A stretch of DNA of 64,000 nt from JBCDBW01 sp039182965. Its GTDB lineage: Bacteria; Verrucomicrobiota; Verrucomicrobiia; Verrucomicrobiales; DEV007. The position numbers and the translations under genes were made by a program. The stretch's first letter is position 1. Each line of letters starts with the position of its first letter. Shown one piece after another: positions 1 through 6,213 of this stretch. The notes below the pieces were generated by a model that saw only the letters and a program-made list of their open reading frames with translations, did not search any database and was not told where the DNA came from. The stretch spans positions 1 through 64,000 of the forward strand of contig JBCDBW010000001.1 in assembly GCA_039182965.1 (NCBI GenBank), in the 5' to 3' direction.

Positions 1-15
1 CGCCAGCCAAAAAAG

Positions 16-140
16 CAGAACAAGACGGCGCTGACCAACCCGCTACCGCCGCGAAGTCGAAAGCTAAATGACAATTTCAACCATCTACCTGAATTCGGAG
101 GTGCGTCCCCAGTAGCGGGTGGCAGGCCTCAGACGTTCTC
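16..140 (+). repeat. attC-like recombination site 1
   Basis: An imperfect palindrome precedes the macro-domain gene. An 8-bp arm at 38-45 (acccgcta) is complementary to 113-120 (tagcgggt), and the 3' end carries GACGTT at 132-137. The middle (about 55-90) aligns by eye with the sites at 2427-2549 and 4081-4207. A 125-bp length, a hairpin with unpaired bases and a terminal GTT triplet fit integron attC sites. The bases after GTT (CTCT) depart from the usual GTTRRRY core. An open frame at 3-71 runs through the site and is probably not coding. Confidence 0.55.
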
Positions 141-150
141 TCTCAAAAAA

Positions 151-633
151 ATGCCCATCGAGCACGCCACAGGTGACCTTCTCGATCAGGATGTCGATGT
201 CATCGTGAACGCGTGGAATCGCAATCTGATTCCGTGGTGGCTCCTACTCCCGCAGGGCATCTCGGGAGCGATCAAAAAGCGAGGCGGAACCCAACCGTTC
301 AAGGAACTCAGAAAGTTTGGCATGCTCCCGCTCGGGGGGGCGGCCGTCACAGGAGCAGGCCGACTCCAGTTTAAGGCGATCATTCATGTAGCGGGTATCG
401 GCCATACATGGCGGTCCTCTGAAGAGTCCGTCCGTAAATCTACTCGATCAGCGATCGCCGAGGCCAAGGAATTGAGGTGCGTATCGATCGGATTCCCTCT
501 GATCGGCGCTGGGACTGGAGGAGGAAGCCCGGAGCGAGTAGAAGAGATTATTTCAGAGGAGATTCAGAAGTCGGGCTACGATGGAAAAGCGGTCATCGTG
601 CGCTACAAACCAACAAGAGAGAACACCTATTAA
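151..633 (+). CDS. Macro-domain (ADP-ribose-binding) protein
   Basis: A 160-residue protein consisting of one macro domain. It opens with GDLLDQDVDVIVNAWN (residues 8-23), the ADP-ribose-binding first loop, where the common IVNAAN reads IVNAWN. GGAAVTGAGRL follows at about 62-72, and the diphosphate-binding loop GAGTGGGSPE at about 119-128. Macro domains bind or remove ADP-ribose from proteins, nucleic acids or metabolites; the substrate cannot be told here. The gene starts 14 nt after the GTT of attC-like site 1, behind a CTCAAAAAA leader with no Shine-Dalgarno. The same leader precedes the ORF at 2558. It is a typical single-gene integron cassette. Confidence 0.85.
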   Translation: MPIEHATGDLLDQDVDVIVNAWNRNLIPWWLLLPQGISGAIKKRGGTQPFKELRKFGMLPLGGAAVTGAGRLQFKAIIHVAGIGHTWRSSEESVRKSTRSAIAEAKELRCVSIGFPLIGAGTGGGSPERVEEIISEEIQKSGYDGKAVIVRYKPTRENTY

Positions 634-1244
634 GCCCGGACGAGTAAAGGACAAAAAGGGAGTGTGAGCCTGTTTTTCAAACGGCTCTTGGGTGGTCTCT
701 CTGAGTGTGAGCTCTCCGCTTGGATTCGGTTGGACGGCTCGAAGCTTGCTGCTCCGGCTAAACACCTATTCGGGTTCAATCGAGCGGGAAGAGTGCGCCC
801 GTCAGGGCCATCTCATCCTGCTTCTTAGCCGCTCTCTCGTGTCTTTGGCGATCACGGATGAGCGGCGACCCAGAAGCTTAGTCATGCAGTTGACCCGTCG
901 ACTATCCATTCAAGCGTCAGTAGGCTGCCGGACCTCGTGGGTTCGGTTCCAGTTTGGTGGGGACTTGTCGTCGGGGCGGATGGAGCATATCAGTGACTCA
1001 AAAAGGGTGTGGTATTAATTGATGAAGTGAGAAGAGCAAGGAAGTGATCCCGGACGCGAGAGGGGCCATTCAAGCGCAGTGGTTGTCCTTTTTCTAAGCC
1101 GCCCATCAAAACCGTGGCGGTCGTTTTGGTAGACGCCGCAGAGGCAGTTGGTTCTGAAGCGCGGGCTGGCCGGTCTTCCAAGAAGGCCAGGACTCCAGTT
1201 AGCCGCTCCGGTTCGTGCTCTCGTTGCGCCCGGGATCAAAGCTG
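634..1244. other. Unassigned 611-bp stretch between macro gene and IS110 transposase
   Basis: No credible gene is visible. A 108-residue frame at 692-1018 has no recognisable motif and a composition unlike its neighbours. Short pieces resemble attC-like ends: gtgtgagcct at about 663 matches the 3' arm of site 2, and attcaagcg at about 905 and 1065 matches its 5' arm. These may be eroded cassette sites. The 3' non-coding end of the IS110 element should also lie here, but its boundary cannot be fixed by eye. Confidence 0.4.
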
Positions 1245-2309
1245 TCATTGGATGGGAACGGGTTTACCGGTGAGCTGCGCGACATCGAAGCCGGTCTTGT
1301 TCTTGAGCATGAAGTAAATGGCGCGACCGAACTTGCTGGCGACGATGGCGTTGGCCTTGAACTTGCAGTGTTTGGCTTCCAGCCTCTGGCAGAAGGCGGC
1401 GATGTGTTCGTCATGGCGCTTGGCGAGCACGGCGGCTTCACCGAAGGCCCAGCGCAGGTAGGGGTTGCCGAGTTTGGCGCCGCGCAGGCCTTTGATTTTA
1501 CCGGCGCTGGCGACGGTGCCTTTGACCAGGCGGCAGTAACTGCTGAAGCGCTGCACGGAAGGGAAGCGCTTCACGTCTTCGACTTCATAGAGGATGGTCA
1601 GAGCCAAGACTTTGCCGATACCGGGGACGGTGCGCAGCAGGGCGTAATCGCGTGAAGCAGAGCGCCGGGTGATTTTGAGCAGTTCTTCTTCCAGCTCTTT
1701 GATGGCCTGATCGTAATGAACCACGGAGGAGACATCGTGTTCGAGAGCGATGCGGTGGCGGGGATCGGTGTTGGCTTCGAGGAGGCCTTCGAGCCATTCT
1801 TGCCGATTGCCGCTTCTTTGGGTGACGGGTGTCTGGCCTTCGGCGAGTTGCATGGTGGTAACGCGCTGGAGGAGTTCGGCGCGGCGCCAGACGTAAGTCA
1901 TGCGCTGGCGGAGCAGGGCACGCACCGGACGTTTGGCGGCCGGGTAAACATAGGCGGGTGGGATGAGGTTACTGCGAAGCAGATGGGTGAGTTTTTCAGA
2001 GTCAATTCGGTCGTTCTTGTTCTTGCCTCCGTGGATGGCCTTCAAGTAAAGGGCGTGGGCGAGGACGAACTTGAGGCCGGCTTTCTCGCAGGCATCGGCA
2101 AGCCAATACCAACAGAAGAGGCATTCGCAGCAGACGGTGAGGTCGTGTCGCCAGGGGGCGATCTTCTTGAGGAAGAAGTCGAAGTCGTTGTTGCGGATGT
2201 TCATGTGCAGGAGCTTCTTGCCCTGCCTGTCCATGACGCAAACGTACATTTGGCGGGCATGCAGATCGATGCCGCAGTGGTATTGAGTTGTTGAAACGTG
2301 GTATCTCAT
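1245..2309 (-). CDS. IS110-family transposase (DEDD recombinase)
   Basis: A 354-residue, apparently intact transposase of normal length. The N-terminal RuvC-like DEDD domain starts with CGIDLHARQMYVCVMD; likely acidic residues are D15, E62, D100 and D103 (NDRID). The C-terminal Transposase_20 domain contains LLRTVPGIGKVLALTI (about 224-239) and a probable catalytic serine near S268 in VASAGKIKG. IS110 enzymes recombine DNA under guidance of a bridge RNA made from a non-coding end of the element. The reading frame runs against the cassette genes. A weak AAAGGAA ribosome site precedes the ATG. Confidence 0.93.
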   Translation of the reverse strand: MRYHVSTTQYHCGIDLHARQMYVCVMDRQGKKLLHMNIRNNDFDFFLKKIAPWRHDLTVCCECLFCWYWLADACEKAGLKFVLAHALYLKAIHGGKNKNDRIDSEKLTHLLRSNLIPPAYVYPAAKRPVRALLRQRMTYVWRRAELLQRVTTMQLAEGQTPVTQRSGNRQEWLEGLLEANTDPRHRIALEHDVSSVVHYDQAIKELEEELLKITRRSASRDYALLRTVPGIGKVLALTILYEVEDVKRFPSVQRFSSYCRLVKGTVASAGKIKGLRGAKLGNPYLRWAFGEAAVLAKRHDEHIAAFCQRLEAKHCKFKANAIVASKFGRAIYFMLKNKTGFDVAQLTGKPVPIQ

Positions 2310-2341
2310 CTAAGGTTCCTTTCTTAATTAGTTATTGGTTA

Positions 2342-2388
2342 GCCGGAGGGCATCATGGGGCACGCACCTACGTGACCCGCCCTCCGGC
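2342..2388 (-). ncRNA. Stem-loop upstream of IS110 transposase, candidate bridge-RNA element
   Basis: Perfect 9-bp arms gccggaggg (2342-2350) and ccctccggc (2380-2388) enclose an inner stem, cacg/cgtg around a six-base loop (2361-2374), with an asymmetric bulge between them. It lies 33 nt before the transposase start, in its 5' leader. In IS110-group elements the bridge RNA is encoded on this side. The structure could instead be an ordinary leader hairpin, and the IS1111 subgroup encodes its RNA downstream of the gene, so the assignment is inference. Confidence 0.35.
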
Positions 2389-2426
2389 GCCTAGTTTATC
2401 ACCTCGCAAAAGAGGGCTTAGATGAG

Positions 2427-2549
2427 ATTCAAGCGGCTGCACGACAACCCCTGAGCCGCCTTCGAGTTGAAAGCGCCACGACAAATCAACCATCAATCTG
2501 ACATCGACGCTCGCTTCCCGGTCAGGGTTGTGTGAGCCTTGACGTTCGC
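2427..2549 (+). repeat. attC-like recombination site 2
   Basis: The inner arms are caacccctga (2445-2454) and tcagggttg (2522-2530), complementary except for one extra C, like the extrahelical base of attC sites. The site begins attcaagcggctg and ends gagccttgacgttcgcc, with GACGTT at 2541-2546. The middle (about 2465-2500) matches site 1, and the 5' core caagcggctg matches site 3. The next gene starts 12 nt after the GTT behind CTCAAAAA, as at site 1. Confidence 0.6.
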
Positions 2550-2557
2550 CTCAAAAA

Positions 2558-2791
2558 ATGTCCGTGATCGACCCCGAGCAAATCAAGGCGGAGAGCATCA
2601 AGACAATCCGCTCGTGGGATCTTCCAGCGATTGATCATCTTCCCACACTTGAGACCGAGGAAGAGCTTTCCCCTCAAAGCGCACAAGATGTAGCACGCCG
2701 CTGCATGGTCATCACCCACGTCATCGGAATTGGCTTCGGCGGTGACAGGAAGAATACACACAATGGGACAGGCCCATCGTTTTCCGGGTAA
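2558..2791 (+). pseudogene. Truncated DUF4272-like cassette gene
   Basis: The N-terminal ~65 residues (IKAESIKTIRSWDLPAID, then LPTLETEEELSPQSAQDVARRC followed by a hydrophobic, glycine-containing segment) resemble the start of DUF4272 proteins, which are usually about 200 residues. The match stops near residue 67, where the frame enters the 19-bp repeat at 2759-2777 and then IS30-derived DNA, ending at residue 77. No continuation of the family was found after the second repeat copy. I read it as a cassette gene cut by an insertion and not functional. The family assignment is from memory of its pattern. Confidence 0.55.
2759..2777 (+). repeat. 19-bp direct repeat, copy 1
   Basis: Cacaatgggacaggcccat is identical to 3934-3952; after one mismatch both continue gttt. 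The two copies bracket the IS30 remnant and the methyltransferase gene. The sequence may be an IS30-family end, since it directly follows the truncated transposase, or a duplicated junction. Confidence 0.8.
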
Positions 2792-2939
2792 TCTCGCGAC
2801 GGATCGATGACGGGTCCCGATTCAAGCTCGCGGCGATTTCGGGGGCGTTCATTCCCTGTTGCAAAAGGCATTGAATATGGTGACGTTCTCCGGCGGAAAG
2901 GTGGCGGTATCCTTGCATTGGTTGTTTTGGTTTTGTCAT
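2778..2939 (-). pseudogene. IS30-family transposase, N-terminal remnant
   Basis: From MTKPKQPMQGYRHLSAGERH the frame encodes about 54 residues of the helix-turn-helix start of an IS30-type transposase (YRHLSAGERHHIQCLLQQG, APEIAASLNRDPSSIRREI). Full IS30 transposases are 320-400 residues with a DDE domain, which is entirely missing. The frame breaks at the 19-bp repeat. It is a dead fragment that marks an insertion and deletion inside the DUF4272 cassette. Confidence 0.75.
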
Positions 2940-3033
2940 CTTGATAGCCAATGCTAACTCCGCCACGTTTCCCATTCTTAAGAACAGGCACTTCATGGTA
3001 TAATCCGGGGGTAGCCTCGTCCGGACTTCTTAA

Positions 3034-3816
3034 ATGACTGGGAATGAAAGTCCGCAATCCGCCTCTGGATGCTCTGAGAAATCGCTTAAGGCGAGGCTCG
3101 AGGGAAGCTTCGGCAGTGGGATCATCGAAGGCAGCTCCATCGCGCAAGAAGCGGTTCTGCGCCAGTTGCTGGGATTTCTTTCGCCTCGGCGGGTCCTGGA
3201 GATCGGCACCCGGCAAGGTATCTCGGCAGCTTTGTTTGCTGAGTATGCAGATGAAGTCCTGACTGTTGATATTGAGAAATCCCCGGACCAGATCAAAGCT
3301 CTGGCGCGCGAAGTGTGGAAATATCTCGGAATCTCTGAGAGGGTAAAGCCCTATTTGGCTAAGGGCGAAGTGGGATGGCAATACAATGGTGACAAGAAGG
3401 CTTTCATTTCAGAACAGGACTTTGATTTCGCCTTCATCGATGGCAATCACACATGGCGGGATGTTCAATTAGATTTCCAATGTGTTCGCAAGTGTGGATG
3501 CGTCCTGTTCCACGACTACAAACCGGCCACAGCCGCTTACCGCGATTGTCGAAACACCCGAATGCAGGACGTCGTTGACGTTATTGATTCGCTCCGCCCG
3601 AGGGCATACTTGATCGGCTCGGAGTGCAGCCAGATGGCGATGTGGCTCGCGAGGGACTCTCCTCATCGCTTGCGCCCGGAAGCAGCGGGTTATCTAAAAA
3701 CTCTTCCGCGGACGCGGCCAGCGTTGGCTACCGCTCAATGGAATCTTCTCCAACACAAAGCTCGCCGCCGATGGAAGCGTCTACGCGGCAGCATTGAGAA
3801 GCGAATCGCCCGCTGA
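3034..3816 (+). CDS. Class I SAM-dependent methyltransferase
   Basis: A 260-residue protein of the Methyltransf_24 type. SAM-binding motif I is VLEIGTRQGISAALF (about 54-68). The ribose-binding acid is in LTVDIE (D79). Motif FDFAFIDGNHTWRDVQLDF (about 130-148) and LFHDY (158-162) are typical of this subfamily, often found near sugar or surface-polymer genes. The substrate is unknown. The basic C-terminal tail (RRRWKRLRGSIEKR) is notable. It sits between the 19-bp repeats and upstream of attC-like site 3, so it may have arrived with the IS30-like insertion. Confidence 0.8.
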   Translation: MTGNESPQSASGCSEKSLKARLEGSFGSGIIEGSSIAQEAVLRQLLGFLSPRRVLEIGTRQGISAALFAEYADEVLTVDIEKSPDQIKALAREVWKYLGISERVKPYLAKGEVGWQYNGDKKAFISEQDFDFAFIDGNHTWRDVQLDFQCVRKCGCVLFHDYKPATAAYRDCRNTRMQDVVDVIDSLRPRAYLIGSECSQMAMWLARDSPHRLRPEAAGYLKTLPRTRPALATAQWNLLQHKARRRWKRLRGSIEKRIAR

Positions 3817-4080
3817 CTCCGGTGCAAACCACCAACCTCCTCTTAATGCTCAATTACGTTGAGATTCATTCCTCAGCTGATCGACTGCAAAACAAAGAGA
3901 TAAAGAGCAAGAAATAAAGTACACACTATGGTGCACAATGGGACAGGCCCATGGTTTACATAGTTTTCTTGTGCCCGTTGATCGGGCCTGAAGCGTGCCA
4001 TGAAGTGATCCTAACAGATGTGATGATCCTTGGGTACTGTTTTCTGGCGTTCAACGAGGAAAAATGATAGTTTTTCGACA
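3817..4080. other. Non-coding tail of methyltransferase cassette
   Basis: This AT-richer stretch contains repeat copy 2. A 38-codon open frame from 3950 matches nothing I recognise. I see no other gene. Confidence 0.4.
3934..3952 (+). repeat. 19-bp direct repeat, copy 2
   Basis: This is identical to 2759-2777 and in the same orientation. A direct rather than inverted arrangement means the pair cannot simply be the two ends of one IS. Confidence 0.8.
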
Positions 4081-4207
4081 CTTCAACAAGCGGCTGGACA
4101 CCAACGCCTGACCCGCGGTGAGTCGAGATCGCCATGACAGTCCTGACGACTAACCTCGAATCGAAGCTCGCTCTCAGGTCAGGCGCGTTTCAGCCTTAAC
4201 GTTGAGA
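4081..4207 (+). repeat. attC-like recombination site 3
   Basis: This is the clearest site of the set. The inner 9-bp arms are perfect: cgcctgacc (4105-4113) and ggtcaggcg (4177-4185). The outer arms are cggctg (4091-4096) and cagcc (4191-4195), then tcaac near the left end and gttga at 4201-4205. It ends AACGTTGAGA, and CTTCAAC at the left end nearly fits the RYYYAAC consensus. It separates the methyltransferase cassette from the toxin-antitoxin cassette. Confidence 0.65.
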
Positions 4208-4406
4208 CAGTCGGGAAAGCCTCTCGTCAAAATTCTTGAAAAAATCGCTTGAAAGTTAAGGCCCCATACAGAGCCTGGAATGGTCGATGGTTCGCCATGC
4301 GTCATTCTATTCGCTTCTCGAGGCATAAAAAAAATCACTTTTATGGTCTGTGACGAGTGGCAATTCAAGGTAAGGGCTTTTTCGACAGTCTCGTTCGACA
4401 ATGGTC

Positions 4407-4440
4407 TTGCGGAATGCCGTTTTGGTGCCATAATGGTGCC
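4407..4440 (+). promoter_or_regulatory. Cassette promoter with direct-repeat operator candidate
   Basis: TTGCGG (4407-4412) lies 16 bp from CATAAT (4429-4434), which has an extended -10 TGC just upstream. Transcription would begin at or a few bases before the ATG at 4444, giving a nearly leaderless message. Two tggtgcc repeats (4423-4429 and 4434-4440) lie 11 bp apart across the -10. That is one helical turn, as expected for side-by-side binding of a ribbon-helix-helix antitoxin. Confidence 0.5.
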
Positions 4441-4443
4441 GCA

Positions 4444-4680
4444 ATGAATATCACGGTAAAAGACGTTCCGAAGGAACTCCATGAGCGTTTGAAGTCTGTT
4501 GCGGATGAGACGGGGCGGAGCCTAAATAAGCTCATTTTGATCACCCTGGAGAGAGCCCTAACCCCACAAAAGAGTGATCGAGATCAACTGCTCCAACGCA
4601 TTCAGGATCGGCGAGCCACGATGGGGCATGTCCTCGATGATGCGGGCCTATCCGATGCAATCAAGGGAGGACGAGAGTGA
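4444..4680 (+). CDS. FitA/Arc-like ribbon-helix-helix antitoxin
   Basis: A 78-residue protein starting MNITVKDVPKELHERLKSVA, the beta strand and first helix of a ribbon-helix-helix DNA-binding domain, then GRSLNKLILITLERAL as the second helix. The C-terminal part (about 45-78) is the likely toxin-binding tail. A longer upstream frame from 4357 exists, but the domain begins at 4444, just after a promoter. It overlaps the toxin gene by 4 nt (GTGA). It should neutralise the PIN toxin and repress its own promoter. Such modules are common in chromosomal cassette arrays, where they stabilise the array. Confidence 0.85.
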   Translation: MNITVKDVPKELHERLKSVADETGRSLNKLILITLERALTPQKSDRDQLLQRIQDRRATMGHVLDDAGLSDAIKGGRE

Positions 4681-5066
4681 TCGTAGTAGACACCAATGTC
4701 CTATCCTACCTGTTGATACAGGGTGATCGTTCGGAGGCTATGGACAGGTTGCTAAAGGAAGAAGAGGACTGGGCAGCTCCTCGGCTGTGGCTTGATGAGT
4801 TTCTTAATGTGCTCTTCACCTACGAACGAAATGAACTGCTCTCAGCCGACGAAATCACTCCGATATTGAACGATGCGTTGGCGTTGATGCAGGGGTCCTC
4901 TTACGAGGTTCCACCCGAGCGAATCCTTGCCGTCGCTCGACGGACCGGGTGTAGCGCGTATGATAGCCAATACATTGCCCTAGCCGAGGACCTTGGCACT
5001 AAACTGTACACCTGCGATCGACGCATTCTCGCCAAGTGCGAAGGCCTCGCCGTTGAACCAAAATAA
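4677..5066 (+). CDS. vapC: VapC-like PIN-domain ribonuclease toxin
   Basis: A 129-residue PIN-domain protein of normal length. The four acidic active-site residues are in place: D5 (VVDTNVLSYLL), E41 (LDEFLNVL), D96 (SAYDSQYIALA) and D114 (YTCDRRIL). VapC toxins are Mg-dependent endoribonucleases, usually cutting tRNA or rRNA. The start is GTG at 4677, overlapping the antitoxin stop, so the two are translationally coupled. The gene ends 2 nt before attC-like site 4. It appears intact. Confidence 0.9.
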   Translation: MIVVDTNVLSYLLIQGDRSEAMDRLLKEEEDWAAPRLWLDEFLNVLFTYERNELLSADEITPILNDALALMQGSSYEVPPERILAVARRTGCSAYDSQYIALAEDLGTKLYTCDRRILAKCEGLAVEPK

Positions 5067-5067
5067 A

Positions 5068-5125
5068 GTCGCACAAGGCGTAGCACAACAACGCGCTCCG
5101 CGCGTGTGTGCACTGAGACGTTCGT
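5068..5125 (+). repeat. attC-like recombination site 4 (short form)
   Basis: A 58-bp site follows the toxin stop codon. Arms gcacaacaacgcg (5083-5095) and cgcgtgtgtgc (5101-5111) pair with a two-base bulge around a ctccg loop. It ends GAGACGTTCGTC, with GACGTT at 5117-5122, the same end as sites 1 and 2. The compact length is within the known attC range. Confidence 0.55.
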
Positions 5126-5126
5126 C

Positions 5127-5458
5127 CAAAGATCCTTCATCGATTCTGAAGTCACGAACCGATATGCGACAAGGTGACGAGCTCGACCTGAGGCTATTTT
5201 TGACGAGTTCCCGTCGGCACAGAAGGATAGCGGATTACACTGCGTCACAGCGAATCGTCACCACTTGTGTGGTTGACGGCTCAGGGCAGTTCGTTACCCT
5301 CTTTTGGAGCGTCCCTCGCTCTTGACGGGCGGGGGCGGCGGCGAGGCCTCACGGAATGTGCACTAACCAACCTACTGAATATGACATTCATCACCAGGAT
5401 TCTCAGTCTGTCTGTGGGCATGCTCCTTCCTGCGTTGATCGAAGCTGAGGAAAGCGGA
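5127..5458. other. Unassigned stretch with a hairpin
   Basis: No gene is recognisable. A hairpin at 5256-5278 (cgtcaccac, four-base loop, gtggttgacg with one bulged T) could be a further degenerate recombination site, as it lacks the T tract of a terminator. The frame of the next gene stays open back to 5267, but without protein-like content before 5381. Confidence 0.35.
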
Positions 5459-5773
5459 ATGAAAGAAGTCCAAACGCCTACTTGCTCGCTTGATCAAAAA
5501 GCTCTTGAGGAACGCAAAGAAACCATTCTCAGACACGTAAAAGAGAAAATGACACACGTCGAAAGAATGAGCGAAGGGTATCGCTTCAGGCTTCCTAGGA
5601 ACGAGGAGAGTCTTCAACTCGCGACCTCAGTCATTTTATTGGAATCTCAGTGTTGTCCATTTTTGGATTTTCATATCGCAGCTCTCGCCGGTTCTGATGA
5701 TATCCAGTTCACGATCACCGCACCATCTGATGCGCAAGATCTCATCGATGATCTCTTTGGGGGAGAAGAATAG
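5459..5773 (+). CDS. Small CCPF-motif protein, possible metal binding
   Basis: A 104-residue protein of a small conserved family with a CSLD start region (about residue 8), a central arginine-containing segment (GYRFRLP) and the signature LESQCCPFLDFHI (about 62-74). Members often sit beside mercury or other metal genes; the paired cysteines suggest metal binding, but no function is established. The start at 5459 follows GAGGAAAG at good spacing. An alternative ATG at 5381 would add a hydrophobic, signal-like segment, which is unusual for the family. It is probably another cassette gene. Confidence 0.6.
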   Translation: MKEVQTPTCSLDQKALEERKETILRHVKEKMTHVERMSEGYRFRLPRNEESLQLATSVILLESQCCPFLDFHIAALAGSDDIQFTITAPSDAQDLIDDLFGGEE

Positions 5774-5857
5774 GATACTAACTGACAACTTGTTCTGTCG
5801 AACACATGTGATGCCTGAGTGTTAACCTTGGACAGAAATCTAAACCAAGTAAGAACG

Positions 5858-6094
5858 ATGAAACTAACAGAAGACGAAATTGAATTGCTGAAAAGCCCGA
5901 TGGCTGACACAAAGGCTTGCGAAGATCTTGCCCGTAAAATTGAATCGATTTTACAAGAAGATGAACTAGCGGACGCCCAGATGGTGTGCTGTGAGTATAG
6001 TCCGTTTGGCAAGACCAAGCGAAAAAGAATGTCTGCCCAAAAGTGCAGAACACTCCTCGGTAGTATCGTTGATGACAGTAAATGCGACAACTAG
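5858..6094 (+). CDS. Small hypothetical protein
   Basis: A 78-residue, charged, probably cytosolic protein starting MKLTEDEIELLKSP. It has a predicted helical N-terminal half and CC at about residue 46 (MVCCEYSPFGKTKRKR), followed by a basic patch. I do not recognise a family. The start was chosen for the helix-like beginning over a GTG at 5819. A short palindromic stretch with gttaacc (about 5775-5827) lies before it and could be another recombination site, so this may be the last visible cassette. Confidence 0.5.
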   Translation: MKLTEDEIELLKSPMADTKACEDLARKIESILQEDELADAQMVCCEYSPFGKTKRKRMSAQKCRTLLGSIVDDSKCDN

Positions 6095-6213
6095 GCCGCG
6101 GAATAGCGCTTAAGCCTCTGGGAGTGGCACATCTGATGAGCCCCAAGACTCAATTGTTGGATTCGGGGTGCTTTCTTGGCAGCGCGTGAACAGAGCCGCT
6201 CGTTTCATGTAAA

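Larger units (their letters stand above)
1245..2420 (-). mobile_element. IS110-family insertion sequence, approximate limits
   Basis: The limits are approximate: they cover the transposase plus the non-coding DNA up to attC-like site 2. IS110 elements usually lack obvious terminal inverted repeats and leave little target duplication, so the ends need comparison with other copies. The left non-coding end may extend down to about 1020. The element lies between integron-like cassettes, directly beside an attC-like site. One known IS110 branch, the IS1111-attC group, inserts specifically into attC sites; membership of this copy is inference. Confidence 0.6.

Noticed and set aside
3..71. Open frame ending in an Ala/Lys-rich tail, possibly the 3' end of an upstream gene
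   Set aside because: The same bases form the 5' half of attC-like site 1 and pair with 111-124; the frame is more simply read-through of that site.
930..960. T-loop-like gggttcggttcc suggesting a tRNA
   Set aside because: The conserved A58 is replaced and no acceptor or anticodon stem can be drawn around it.
692..1018. 108-residue reading frame
   Set aside because: It has no motif, biased Ser/Arg/Leu content, no ribosome site and lies in DNA with broken repeat pieces.
1716..2294. Long plus-strand frame opposite the IS110 transposase
   Set aside because: It is antisense to a well-supported transposase and shows no protein family features.
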